A stretch of 64,000 nt of DNA from Annona cherimola (lineage: Eukaryota > Streptophyta > Magnoliopsida > Magnoliales > Annonaceae), in the NCBI GenBank assembly GCA_030490835.1, contig CM059977.1, positions 37,469,676-37,533,675 on the forward strand, given 5' to 3'. Each line of letters starts with the position of its first letter. Within the stretch, counting starts at the first letter, position 1. Positions 10,956-21,037 of the stretch are shown here, one piece after another. Both the position numbers and the translations under genes were made by a program. Under the pieces are notes generated by a model. It was not told the DNA's origin, made no database searches, and worked only from the letters and a program-made list of their open reading frames with translations.

Positions 10956-12881
10956 TCACCAGAAAAGGAAACAAAGGGCAACAGCATTCCCCTGCCTTAG
11001 CACATGAAGAAGAGAGAAATGCGGAAAGGAAGAGAAAAAGAATTTGATTTCCATAATGATAGCTCCAGCCGGTGACTTGATAGGCTCATCCTGCACAACA
11101 TATTTGACAAGAAGCAGAGAATCGGTTTCGAATTGCACTCTTTCCAAGTTTAAAAGAACCGCCCATTTAAGACCCAAGATTAGCGCAGTTGCCTCCATGC
11201 AAAGGGGTCCCAACGTGCCACTGCGATTCCATCCTTTGGCTCCCATGAATCGTCCGTTGGAGTCCCGAATAATGGCAGCGAAACCCAGAGCCTGAATATC
11301 ATCACGCCTTCTAGCATGAACGTTCAATTTGAGGTAGCCCCCAGGTGGCAAAGTCCATCTGACCACGAGAGGTCTATCCACCAGCCCGTCCAGGATAAGA
11401 GATGGAGCGCTTCGGGATTGCTCGATGTAGTCGTTGCACCACTCGATAATGTTGTTGTAGGATGGTAGAACCCCCTCCTCCCGGAGCTTGTTGCGCATGA
11501 ACCACACACGCCAGCAGAAGGTAAGGAAAAGAGCAAGTCTTCCCCGTCCACCAGAAGAAACCAAGCCACAAAAAACATCCTGGATGGACCCCCAGGAATG
11601 GGTAAATCTGGCTACTCGTAAGAAAGCTGGCCTAATGTTGCGACATTCCATAAATAAGTGAGTAGCGTCTTCCATCTCCGATCTACAAAACAAACAACGA
11701 GGGTCAGTCTCAATATTTCTCGACAGTAAGTTTGACCTGGTTGGCAGGGCGTCTTTGAAAAGTCTCCATCCAAAAATCATGATTTTACTTGGGAGCTTTG
11801 TCTTCCAAATGGCCTTGTACACGGGCAGAAATGAGGGGTTGGCCGGTGCCACAGTCAGCATTCGATATGCAGACTTGACAGAATAACTACCATTTGGCTC
11901 GTGAATCCAGTACATCTGGTCCTCCTCAGAAGTGTTGGGTAGGGGAACATGGCAGATAAGACTCCATCCGACCGCACCCACAGCCGCCTCAATCCTCTCT
12001 CTAATCCACAAATGCTCTGCTTCATTGATAAAGTAGTTAACAGTGACATCATCCGGGATGCCCCGCGGGAGGGGTCCCACTCTGGCCAGCCGGTCCTCCA
12101 ACCATGCATCCTTAAAGAATTGAACCCGCTTGCCGTTACCGATGCGCCACCTGCATCCATCCCGAATCAGCTCCATAGCCTTCCAAATGCTTTTCCAGGT
12201 AAAGGAGTCGGAGGCTCTTGGTTTTGAGCTCCAAATATCACCATGAGGGAAATATTTAGATTTAAGCACCCTGTAGCATAGAGAATTTGTTTGTGTAGTG
12301 AGGCGCCAAACCTGCTTACCGAGAAGAGCAATATTGAATAAGTGTAGTTCCCTGAAACCCAAGCCACCCGATAGCTTAGATATGCACATGTCCCTCCAGG
12401 CCACCCAACTCATTTTCCGTTTGTTCTCCTTCTCCCCCCACCAAAACTGGATAATCATCCTGTTGATTTCATTGCAAAAACCTTTCGGAAGCAAAAATAT
12501 GTTCATAGAATAAGACGGAATAGCTTGGGCAACTGCTTTGATGAGAACCTCCTTCCCTCCCCAGGAGAGAAGCCTGCCTTTCCATCCCTGAATTTTGTTC
12601 CAGATCCGTTGCTTAAGGCCCTTGAACATGTGATTTTTCCCCCGACCAAGCCATGCCGGGAGCCCCAAATAAACATCCAAATTCTGCCCCGCAGAACCAA
12701 TCAGCTGGATAAGATCGCTTCTTACATTGCCTCGGACATTAGGACTAAAAAACACACCAGTCTTATCAACATTTACTACCTGACCCGAAGCCTCCGCGTA
12801 TAGTTGGAGCGTTTCCATGAGATTGAGAACATCCCGCCTCTCAGCCCTGGTAAATATGATGGCATCATCAGCAAAGAGCAA
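10956..12881 (-). pseudogene. LINE ORF2 C-terminal half: RT palm end, zf-RVT, RNase H
   Basis: A 641-codon open frame begins inside the RT catalytic motif FADD (residues 3-6). The same frame continues upstream as PITHLLFADD, so the methionine is not a real start. After the RT come the YLGLPAWLGRGK motif (about residue 70), the SWGGKEVLIKAV and FWWG blocks, then the zf-RVT region with RCLFCRS and HLFMEC supplying the C-x2-C and H-x3-C ligands. The C-terminal RNase H (about residue 510 onward) begins with KLNV. RNase H normally degrades the RNA strand during reverse transcription. Here the first catalytic Asp is His (LNVHA), the Glu (CMEAT) and second Asp (FETDS) are kept, and the final Asp after GNAVA is replaced. 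Reverse transcriptase and zinc motifs are well preserved, but this RNase H should be inactive. The frame is shifted relative to the upstream RT segment. Confidence 0.9.
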
Positions 12882-12907
12882 GTGGGTGATAGGCGGACCC
12901 CTGGGGT

Positions 12908-13597
12908 TTAGTTTGATACATTGATTCTCCCACCGATAGCCGCTCCCGTGATGAGAGCAGACAGCCCCTCAGCACATAAGATAAAAAGGTAAGGAGATAA
13001 CGGATCACCTTGTCGTAAGCCCCGCTGAGGCTTGAAGGTTCTGGACTTGAACCCATTAACCTTAACTCTGTGAGTGACCGTTGAGATACAGCCCATGATC
13101 CATCTAATCCAAGCTGGTCCGAAATTCATAGCTTCCATAATTTGCTTTAAGAAGCCCCACTCCACCCGGTCATACGCCTTGGACATATCGAGTTTAATAG
13201 CTATCCCCTATTTCGCACCTGTCCTTCGCCTCCTCAAAGAATGGATGACCTCATATGCCACGAGCATGTTATCAGAGATAAGTCGTCCAGGGATGAAAGC
13301 GCTCTGGTTTTCGCTGATTACGTCGTGGAGGCACAACTTAACTCTATTTGCCAAAACTTTAGCCAATATCTTATAAACAATATTACAGAGACTGATTGGA
13401 CGGAAATTGGCCAAAGATTGCGCACCCGCCGCTTTCGGAATGAGGGCAATAGTAGTGGAGTTTTGCTTTTCAACGTGTTTGCATTGTTTGCTCGAAATCC
13501 GGTTGTTCCATGAATTGTTTGCACCACATGAAGACATCCTGACCAACCGTCTGCCAGTGTTTCTGAAAAAACCCCGCCGACATACCATAATTTTAAA
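12908..13597 (-). pseudogene. LINE ORF2 N-terminal RT segment, broken
   Basis: This is the fingers and palm part of the same LINE reverse transcriptase. Three pieces are visible. From 13597 to about 13475 one frame reads GMSAGFFQKHW. The frame then shifts and reads STTIALIPK, LANFRPISLCN and SAFIPGR until an in-frame TAG at 13208-13210. The same frame resumes with IKLDMSKAYDRVEW, which carries the first catalytic Asp of the palm, and GLRQGDPLSPYLF (motif B), ending at a stop at 12908. A second frameshift near 12915 leads into the FADD-containing frame. The mutations are one nonsense codon and two indels, so no full-length protein can be made. Confidence 0.88.
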
Positions 13598-13866
13598 ACG
13601 TGCATTAATGTCTAAAATTCAAAAACTTTATATAACATTTTGACAAGGTATATTAGCATATACATGTTTACATATATGTTTAATTTGAAGTACATAATGG
13701 GTAGTTTTGCATTATTATTATTATTTTAAAATATAAAATAACAAGAGTCTAATTTATTTTGTGGAGAAATAAAATCACATATATTAAATAAATAGGCTCA
13801 AGAATGTCATAGACTATCCGTAAACTTACTTAAAGAACTTAGGTATGGTTGGATAGGAGATTAATA

Positions 13867-13911
<45 letters not shown>

Positions 13912-14030
13912 TTCAAGATAGAATTAGATAATTTTGGAATAATTTATGCCCCCGTACATGAACTTATCAGAATCATTAATTAATATAATAGATGGATTGA
14001 TTTGGCGATTATACATTGAAGGGGCATGAG
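13598..14030. other. AT-rich spacer between LINE and GC-richer block
   Basis: Non-coding. It contains short ATT runs near 13710 and the trinucleotide microsatellite listed separately. Confidence 0.5.
13868..13908. repeat. (TTA)n microsatellite
   Basis: About 13 uninterrupted units of ATT/TTA within AT-rich sequence. It is likely to be length-polymorphic. Confidence 0.9.
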
Positions 14031-15340
14031 CACAAGGGCACCGCTGGAGCACTAGTTTTGAATGCTCCATCTTCCCCAATCCTAGACTCATGGCCGCAGC
14101 TCCTCCTCCACCACCGGTAGTTTGTTCGAAAAATCCATCGTCACTGAATTACAGCAGAAGACACCAGCCGTCCAAGCTTTCCAAAATCAACTGCATCTGT
14201 AGCATCCATCAAGAGCATCCAACACGCTGGTTGTCCATGATCAAGCAGATTGCAGTAATTTTTCTCCACTCAGGTCATCCACCACTTTGCCGGTAGCGAC
14301 AATTAGCGGCCACCATCTTCAGCAGCCAACCCATCTCCATAAGTAATGAACCAGAACCACCAGTCGCCTCCTTGAACTTCAGCAACTGCACCAGCTATCC
14401 AAAAATCCAATTACACGCCACAACAGGCTCATCCTCTGATTCCGAGGCAAAATTCCAAGTCCATTTTGCAGAACCTCTCCTCCCATCTCGACTAGACGAA
14501 TGCAACCCCGATTGCTGGCCATGAAAATTTTCAACTGCACCTATCAAGCAGCCGGCAACTCCCAAACCACCAGCAATTATCTTCCCTAGCACCCGTTGCG
14601 CTGAAACCAAATCAGGAGCTCCCATTTTTCAAAAAGCAATAGCAGAAATGGCACGGTAGCATTTACATTAAAGAAAAATCGGACAACAATTAATGGCCAT
14701 GGAAATTTATCCAACCAGCAGAACTGACTGATCAAAATAATAGCACCTAAGCTTCAACTAAAATTGGCAGTTTGAAAAATCCAAGCAGTACTAATCCAAT
14801 TGTTTGTGGGAGACAAACAGCAAGAAATTCTCTAAACTTCGGACGGCGTCACGGCAAGCACCAGATTATGGCAGCGGTAAAAAACTCAAACGAAGCAAAA
14901 GAATCCCCTCTGATCCAGATCATCGTTAGTATGCACCATTCGGGCTCCATTAGCAACTTGTTGGCCGGTGAAAAAATTCATGCCCCAAATCATCTGTTTT
15001 GGCATGGATTTAATAGAAATCCATGGCAACTGCCTCCCAAATTGCCAAGCCAAACACCTTCCCTTTTCCAAATTTGGTCCTAAGAAACCCATAAGCATTT
15101 CTAATTGAAACCGAGCAGCTGCTCTGCCTCATCGTCCAAGCAAAAACAATGGCAGCGAAGGGCAAATGGCAAAGGCAAATGAAAATACCACATGGATGGG
15201 ATTAGAAGCCAACCCCACCAATGCCCATCTATCAATAGAGGGCCCCCCACCCCTTGTGGGACACACATCCTAGGTGGCAAGCACTAAAGTTAGGTTGATT
15301 GCTCTCTAAGAGTGGTCTTTAACATCTTTGGGGTAAAAAT
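14031..15340. other. GC-richer block of unknown origin
   Basis: About 1.3 kb with a composition quite unlike its surroundings, rich in CCACC, CAGCA and CCAAC motifs. Open frames exist on both strands: 68 codons from ATG 14090 on plus, and 76 and 70 codons on minus ending at 14395 and 14886. None is longer than chance allows at this composition or shows a motif I recognise. The minus-strand frame at 14886-15098 looks mildly protein-like (tryptophan and glycine rich) and might be a decayed coding fragment. It could be part of an LTR-element leader, an unlabelled non-autonomous element or a gene scrap. I assign no function. Confidence 0.35.
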
Positions 15341-15391
15341 ATAATTTTCTTTTATAGTTGTAGTTTTATTGCTTTCTAGATTAGTTGCTTA

Positions 15392-15406
15392 TTTTTAATA
15401 CATTTT
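15392..15406. repeat. Target-site duplication of SINE-1 (left copy)
   Basis: TTTTTAATACATTTT is repeated exactly at 15705-15719 on the other side of the SINE. The perfect match indicates a comparatively recent insertion. Confidence 0.88.
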
Positions 15407-15704
15407 TTTGATGGTTTATATTTACATACATCTCAACACATATTACATTGTAGTTCTGAGACATTCTTACAAACAAGGAGATACATAACTCCTCCAAAGA
15501 AATCTGGAGACACAGCTCCACTAAAGAATTAGGAAGAACAGCTTCCATCAAGCCCAAGGGAGACAGCAGCTCCCACTCTACCACAAAGGGAGACCACAGC
15601 TCCCACACCAATTTTCTGGGCCGAAAACCCCATGTGGGATTCGAACCCACGACCTGTGTGCTAAGGAGACAAATGCTCCTGCCACCTGCGCTAGCCGCAG
15701 GTGG
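15407..15704 (-). mobile_element. SINE-1, tRNA-derived, 298 bp
   Basis: On the minus strand the element opens with a tRNA-like head. Box A is TAGCGCAGGTGG, and box B is GGTTCGAATCCC within GGTCGTGGGTTCGAATCCCA, the internal RNA polymerase III promoter. The body carries five successive short hairpins (see findings), then an AT-rich tail ending in an A run at the plus-strand T run near 15403-15409. A perfect 15-bp duplication flanks it. It has no protein; the 89-codon open frame is incidental. Like other SINEs it would depend on LINE enzymes for movement, possibly of the type seen at 10.8-13.6 kb, although its tail shares no obvious sequence with that LINE. It is not a tRNA gene because the head does not close an acceptor stem. 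I could not assign a named SINE family. Confidence 0.85.
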
Positions 15705-15719
15705 TTTTTAATACATTTT
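15705..15719. repeat. Target-site duplication of SINE-1 (right copy)
   Basis: TTTTTAATACATTTT, identical to 15392-15406. Confidence 0.88.
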
Positions 15720-15784
15720 AGTTCTTGTTATGTTGAAATTTTTATTATGGTCAATTGTAATTTAGTTTGTAATGTTTATTGTTC

Positions 15785-16012
15785 CTAGATAATTAGTAGT
15801 TCTCTTTCTTTAGTTTCTCTCTTTACTCTCTCTCTTCTCCCCTTCTCTTTAACTTCCCTCTCCTTCTAATTTTCTCCTCTCTCTATACTTGTTCTCTCAC
15901 CTCTCTCTCTCTCTCTCTTTGCTCCTCTTTTTCTCCCTTCTTTCTCTAATTCTCTCATTTCCTTTGCTCTCTCTCTCTCTTCTCTCCTCTCTTCTTTCTC
16001 TTCCTTTTCTAT
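15785..16012. repeat. Pyrimidine-rich (CT)n tract
   Basis: About 230 bp of almost pure C/T on the plus strand, with several short (CT)n runs separated by TT and CC. It is a low-complexity tract with no coding meaning. The purine strand could adopt unusual DNA structure. Confidence 0.85.
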
Positions 16013-16650
16013 CCATGCATATCAAACTCAAATAATTCAAACTGCATCACCTCACTGTGGATCCAATTCGGCTCACGATTACTATATGTCATCTTTTGTA
16101 TAGTGTTAACTTTAATGTTTTCTATTAATTTAGATAAATTTGTGATCATAGTGGTCTTAATGACAAATACTTGGTTTGCATTACCTACCTCTAATGAGAT
16201 TGGGCCAAAGGGTAAGTTCGTGGAAGTGGGATTGATGCTACGCCTTAAATTATATGCCGCTTAGTTTTTCACTGGTCAAATTATAATCATGGAATCAATA
16301 ATCAGCCTCAATTTCACCACCTAAATACCAACAATATAGGGAGTGAGAGCTCTAGGATTTTCTCATGTGCTCTTGAGAGGACACTAGATCCTCTTTTTAT
16401 AGGAGGCGGAAGGGAAGAGTCCCAAGTAGCCTTCCTACTGTGAATTATCATCTATCTGCTATCATGAGGAAATAGCCCTTTATCTTGTTTATCTCCCGAT
16501 GGGATAGCTCCTATCTTAGAGGAGTCCTTTGCACCGATTTACTACCTCCTCAAAATCACATTATTGCCCCTGTGCATACCATTTATTTTTGAGGAACCAA
16601 ATTTGCCAATAAATTGTGATGAATTGATCCTGTACTCCTTCCTTTCCCTT
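16013..16650 (-). other. Possible LTR fragment, minus strand
   Basis: A minus-strand TATA-like CCTATAAAAAGAGG lies near 16390-16403. It is followed on that strand by a leader-like segment with CTCTCAAGAGCACATGAG and AGAGCTCTCACTCC. The arrangement resembles a retrotransposon U3/R junction, but no repeat partner, PBS or end motif was found in the window. It may equally be a gene-derived leader. Confidence 0.25.
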
Positions 16651-16654
16651 TATT

Positions 16655-17130
16655 GCCATCCATCTGAGGATATCCTATACCCCTACAATATGAACTGAAC
16701 TGCTCACGGATGACTTAAATTCTCTCACAACCCCATTTGTTTGTTCACAGGACCAGAATAGATGAAAGAAAAATAGCTTCTCTCCTACCCAATCCACATC
16801 CAGTATCCATTCCAATTCCTCTTCTTGATAAGTTAAATCTTGTTGGAAGGATATCAAGAAAAAGACACCAACTAAAAATAACAATCCTTTGGTGGTAATT
16901 TTGGCTTCCATTATTCTTTAAAAATAGAAGTACTGGAATCATTATGCAGCATATCCACCCGAGTTAAAAGATTTCTTGGCCTCCGTCTAATATTTAAGCA
17001 TTCTATAAGCTAACATCACCGTAAAATTTCCATTTACTTCCTTTGATAAGAAGATAGTATCTTCCTCGTCCTCCCTCATAATTGGCACACGTTGTATCTA
17101 CAGCAATCCAAATTCACCTGTCACAATGAC
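16655..17130 (-). pseudogene. LINE zf-RVT fragment, heavily degraded
   Basis: In minus-strand frames around 17110-16675 there are traces of the region between RT and RNase H of a plant LINE. They are GNFTV-LAYRML (the GxFTVKSAY block), KITTKGLLFLVGV (for the KxxxFxW block), LPTRFNLSRRGI, and a residual HLFW-like segment with NGVVREFKS. The pieces lie in more than one frame and have several stops, and the zinc-ligand cysteines are mostly lost. RT and RNase H parts are absent. It is a different, older insertion than the LINE at 10.8-13.6 kb, because the residue spacing and wording differ. Confidence 0.6.
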
Positions 17131-17210
17131 GATTTCATCCCTCTCCCACGCATTTTTCTGGTGATCAATAAACACATTACTAGGTATATCATGCCTATAC
17201 CGTTAAAATA

Positions 17211-17232
17211 GGGCAGGGCAGGGCAGGGCAGG
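17211..17232. repeat. (GGGCA)n short tandem repeat
   Basis: Four GGGCA units plus GG. It is a small G-rich microsatellite. Confidence 0.85.
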
Positions 17233-17477
17233 TAGGTCATTAGTCAACCTACTCCAACTTTTGCTTCTACTAGTATTAACAGTTGAAATTATTCTTCCAC
17301 AACTGCAAAACACAAGGTTTAATTTGAAAAATATTTTAAAATATCCTTCAAATTTTTAATAGGAACATTTAAAAATTCAAAATTGATTGGAGGACATGCT
17401 ACAATCCATCTCCATTTAGCTCTGCTTGTAATTATGGTTTTAGAAGAGTAACTTAACAACTCGAGTTACAACCCTTG

Positions 17478-17494
17478 CCAATTTGTGTTGAGAA
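17478..17494. repeat. Target-site duplication of SINE-2 (left copy)
   Basis: CCAATTTGTGTTGAGAA matches 17606-17622 at 16 of 17 positions. Confidence 0.75.
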
Positions 17495-17605
17495 TTTTGT
17501 TTAACCACATTACATTACATAGAGCCATTTGCTACCCTGAGGATTTGAAGCCGGACCATACACACGCACTCATAATGTGATACTACCGGGCTATACCCTA
17601 TTTCA
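17495..17605 (-). mobile_element. SINE-2, short tRNA-derived element, 111 bp
   Basis: On the minus strand the element begins AGGGTATAGCCCGGTAG, containing box A (TAGCCCGGTAG). About 40 bases later comes box B (GGCTTCAAATCCTC). A very short body follows and it ends in AACAAAA. A 17-bp flanking repeat with one mismatch (17478-17494 and 17606-17622) strongly supports retroposition. It shares no body sequence with SINE-1. It is unusually small for a SINE, little more than the tRNA-like head. Confidence 0.7.
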
Positions 17606-17622
17606 CCAATTTGTTTTGAGAA
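17606..17622. repeat. Target-site duplication of SINE-2 (right copy)
   Basis: CCAATTTGTTTTGAGAA, one mismatch to 17478-17494. Confidence 0.75.
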
Positions 17623-18225
17623 GTTAGAGGTACATTAATAAGAAGAACATCTGTCATGTGCGGACAGCATAGCTAAACACTATGTTTCTTGCATACGATT
17701 AATAACATCAATTGCTACTCCGGAAGCAATTCGATGCATAAAGCCTTCGAATTTGGAAGAGTTGCTTTAACGTTTAGAGCTCTGAAGGTTTTTGTACCAA
17801 CACTGGAATTATTCTTTTGATAGCATGCGTGGTTTCCCTCAATTTCAATTACAAGCTGGACGAACCTTTGAAGCTTAATCTTATATTTTAGTCAGGCTCC
17901 GCGTGCAACAATTATAGCAGTTACACAGCTGTTTGCTTGGAAGAATTTGCATGATGGAGAGAGGCAAAAGTCAACCCTTTTTTTTTTCAGAAAAAAGAAA
18001 GAAAGAAATTTACATGGAAGTCATGATTTCTACTGTAACTTCTTAGATTCACTTGTCTCTTGCATGAAATGATGACAGCAGAGAAGTCATCCTAATGTTG
18101 TCGAAGCGAAGTTCCACCTAGAAGTTCATGATCAGGTACAGCTCTTTCATCCTAAAAATTTTACAAATATTGACCTTGTAACTTTGCATAATTGCAAATT
18201 AGCTTATAAGTTTATTTTATGCAAT
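17623..18225. other. Spacer, nothing recognised
   Basis: Mixed-complexity non-coding sequence. No ORF, RNA or repeat end was identified. Confidence 0.4.
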
Positions 18226-18480
18226 AAAATTGGCAACCAATATATATAGTAGTTGCTACGATGCATGGTAGGCCTTTCTGGTCTCCAATGGACAATTATT
18301 GGTTCAAGTCCTGCATGTGTGCGGATAAATTTAGGTATAGAAGTATTTCCAGATTTTCCCTGGTATGGAAGTGTTTTGATAACTCTATAAAATTAGATTT
18401 CTCAAGGCTAATTTTGAATGTTAGTTCAAGTGAAACACGTAAATCTGTATAGATTTTGCAATAATTTTTATCATTTGTGT
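18226..18480 (+). mobile_element. Possible SINE head
   Basis: A box B-like TTGGTTCAAGTCCTGC lies at about 18299-18314, and a weak box A-like GCTACGATGCATGGTAGG about 45 bases upstream. No poly(A) tail or duplication was found. This is a low-confidence candidate. Confidence 0.25.
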
Positions 18481-18509
18481 AATTCTTGCATCTTGTGTGG
18501 TTCTCATAC

Positions 18510-19860
18510 ATTTTAGGTTGCATTTAGTTTAAATTCATCTCATTTCAATCATTTTAATTTCATTTGATTATTTAGGAATGCATTTACTTATTTTTACTTT
18601 TTGTCGTAGGAAAAAGAGGACAATTTCCATGCAAATTCAAGGCAAAAAGAAGATGGAATGAGGAGAAATCACTTGAAGCTGTCAAGAAGCAAATTTGCCT
18701 CCAACATTCCTATGGTCGTGGCCACGAGACTGGGGGCTGCAGCCACCAGTCCACCGCCTTAAGAAGAGATTTATTGTCCACCTGTCCAGAAGCGCCGTAG
18801 TCGTGGCCACAAGGTTGATGTGTGTAAATTCTCACACGTCCAAAGCTCTAAACTGAGGGGGTTATAAATACTTCTCTTAGGGTTTCTTAAGTATAACTTG
18901 AAGGGCTCGTGGCTGCTGAGAAAGAATGAGAAAAACAAGGGCTTCAAGGTAGAGAGAATGAGAAAAACAAGGGCTTCAAGGTAGAGAGAGGAGATCAAGT
19001 TATTCACTGCAAATTTATTGAGTTTCATCTCTTCTTCTTCTTTCTCTTCTTTATTTTTGTCATTCTCTTTGCTTGGGATGATTGTAACTTAATTTTAATT
19101 GGAACTGAAGTCATGTTTATGGGCTGAATCTCCTTGTGGTGGAAGATATAGATGATTTGAACTCATATCTATGTTAACTTTGGTTTCCTGTGCTGAAATG
19201 AATATGTAATTGTGCTGTAACTTTGGTTGTATGGGATTACCCTTATATATCATGCTTAATGCGTTTATAAGCTTTGTAACCTTGTAGATTGATTGAATAT
19301 TTAGATTCATGCTTGGAAAAGTGAAATTTGAATGAGATCCATATATAAGACACGAGTTTCCATCTACTTATGGTGGTTGGATGTTAATATTGATAGGAAT
19401 ATACCTATTAACCCTATGTAATCTTGATTAGGTTATATCGTTATCAACCTTGTTTTACTTGGTTTCACGGGAACATAGCAATTAACTAAAACTTAGTTAG
19501 ATTTGTATATGTTAGAAGACATGAATATAAATGAACATAGATTAGTAATCTCTGCACAACCAACTTAATTAAGATCCAATTTGACATATCTACGAGTCAA
19601 AGAATTCATACTCCTAGTCATCTAAAATCATCTCAAGGAAATTCTCACTCGTAGTTACCCGCATTTTTAGTTAATTTTCGTTTAATTTAATTTAGTTTCT
19701 CAAATATAATTTCATTCAATTTATCAATTTACTTTATACACTTAAATTTTAATGCATTAGTCTGTTTAACACAATCCTCGTGGGAACAATACTTTACTCA
19801 CACTTTATTACTTGATCGGCATGTATACTTACGTTAAAACGAGTATTTAATTAAATATAT
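18510..19860 (+). mobile_element. Ty3/gypsy-type solo LTR (Tat/Athila-like U5)
   Basis: The block has a TATA box (GTTATAAATAC, about 18860), a purine-rich leader, and a U5-like end with TCCTCGTGGGAACAATACTT and TTATTACTTGATCGGCATG. That end style is common in Tat/Athila-lineage LTRs just before a TTTGGCGCC primer site. No PBS follows and no second copy lies in the window, so it is probably a solo LTR. A perfect 32-bp tandem duplication lies at 18924-18987, and the palindromic core CGTGGCCACG occurs upstream of the TATA box. Ends are approximate. Confidence 0.5.
18924..18987. repeat. 32-bp perfect tandem duplication
   Basis: Two identical 32-bp units beginning GAATGAGAAAAACAAGGGC sit head to tail within the leader part of the LTR. 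Exact identity implies recent slippage or recombination. Confidence 0.9.
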
Positions 19861-21037
19861 ATGCAGCTTGTCATGTTTACAAAAATATCCCTCCACAGTT
19901 TAAGGGTTGTGAATGTATTTGATTATAATATCAATTATCATGTTGTATAAATACCAATAAAAAAATAAGTTGCTACTATTTTGAGACTTGTTATTGGTTA
20001 TAGAGCATTAGTTAAAATTTAGCTAGAATTGTTGTTAATAGAAACACCATATCAATAATGATATAAATAATTAGTATAATTGCCAGTAGTAATGTTTGTT
20101 GTCATTTTATAGAATATCATAAAATAAATCCTACTTACTATCTAAGCCTACTTGAGCACATAAGTTGCCCATAAAAATAAATTATCTCAAATTGAGCTTT
20201 GGCCGATTTCGATTCACTGATAGGTGGGTTAGAAGTGATCACTAATATATATAAAACACTAACATCTCTTACCCAAAATTTGGGTCAAGTTGTGTTACCT
20301 ACCCAATCCAACACGTACATGTCAATCACAAAATAAAAGGGGAACCCCAAAACTAAAAGACTTCATCTTTAATCCTAATTAAGATAACTTGTACTAATGC
20401 TTTAATTTTATTTATGAGTCAAATGTTTTAGTTGATGACTTTTAAATTCAATAAAGATATAACTTTAGTTTAGAATAGGTGTAAAAGATATCAAATATTT
20501 TAAACAACTTTTAAACTTAATATGTGTTTTCCATCATGTATTACCGACTCAAAACAAATTGAGCATGACTTCTTTTCAAAAAATTAAGGTTAAGATAGGG
20601 TTGGCTTTGAATTCTCACCTAAATTACCACTTCAATTCAACCCAAACCTAACTTATTGGGTACAAATAAATTGCCGTCGTGGAAACTTAGTTCATCTCAA
20701 ATGAGCTGAGTGCTAAGTTCAAAATCCTACAATTGCAAATCAGCAAAATGAGTATATTGGTGGTATTGATCTCTTGGTGTGTGGGAATGTCCACCATATA
20801 GATAAATTTAGAAATATTGTTAGTTGTGTCTTAGAATGTTGTAAGAAATTTGCAAAGACGTATCAGAGCTTAGTTGAAAAAATATCAATTGAGATGATTG
20901 TAAAATACCTATAAAAAAAGAAGTACAAATAAAGTTGAAGTTTTATAAATACAGTTAGTTTAAGATACACATGTTATATCAACCTAAATTGAGTGACCTG
21001 AGTTGCATCTATGGGAGTGTATACAAAACACAGGGGC
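19861..21037. other. Spacer, nothing firmly recognised
   Basis: AT-rich and non-coding. A box B-like AAGTTCAAAATCCTAC near 20720 hints at an eroded SINE, but there is no box A at the right distance and no duplication. Confidence 0.4.

Larger units (their letters stand above)
10793..13597 (-). mobile_element. 5'-truncated LINE (plant L1-type), about 2.8 kb
   Basis: The element is on the minus strand. Its 3' end is marked by a 14-base T run on the plus strand (10793-10806), which is the poly(A) tail, preceded by about 150 bp of 3' UTR. The coding remnant contains reverse transcriptase, a zf-RVT zinc-binding region and RNase H in the order typical of plant L1 elements. ORF1 and the endonuclease domain are missing: homology starts abruptly in the RT finger region near 13597, the usual outcome of incomplete target-primed reverse transcription. 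The GC content is clearly higher than the surroundings. Two frameshifts and one in-frame stop inactivate it. No target-site duplication was confirmed. Confidence 0.9.

Noticed and set aside
13590..13640. Target-site duplication for the LINE
   Set aside because: Compared with 10700-10792, only short A/T-rich matches were found, no better than chance.
11044..13643. Several 65-126 codon open frames on both strands in the LINE region
   Set aside because: They are other-frame readings of the GC-richer LINE coding sequence. Only the minus-strand frames with RT, zinc and RNase H motifs are meaningful.
15630..15704. A tRNA gene on the minus strand, suggested by GGTTCGAATCCC
   Set aside because: The head does not form an acceptor stem with a matching 3' strand. 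It continues into a repetitive body and is enclosed by a perfect 15-bp duplication, so it is a SINE.
20640..20880. A further SINE
   Set aside because: Only a box B-like word is present. There is no box A at proper distance, no tail and no duplication.
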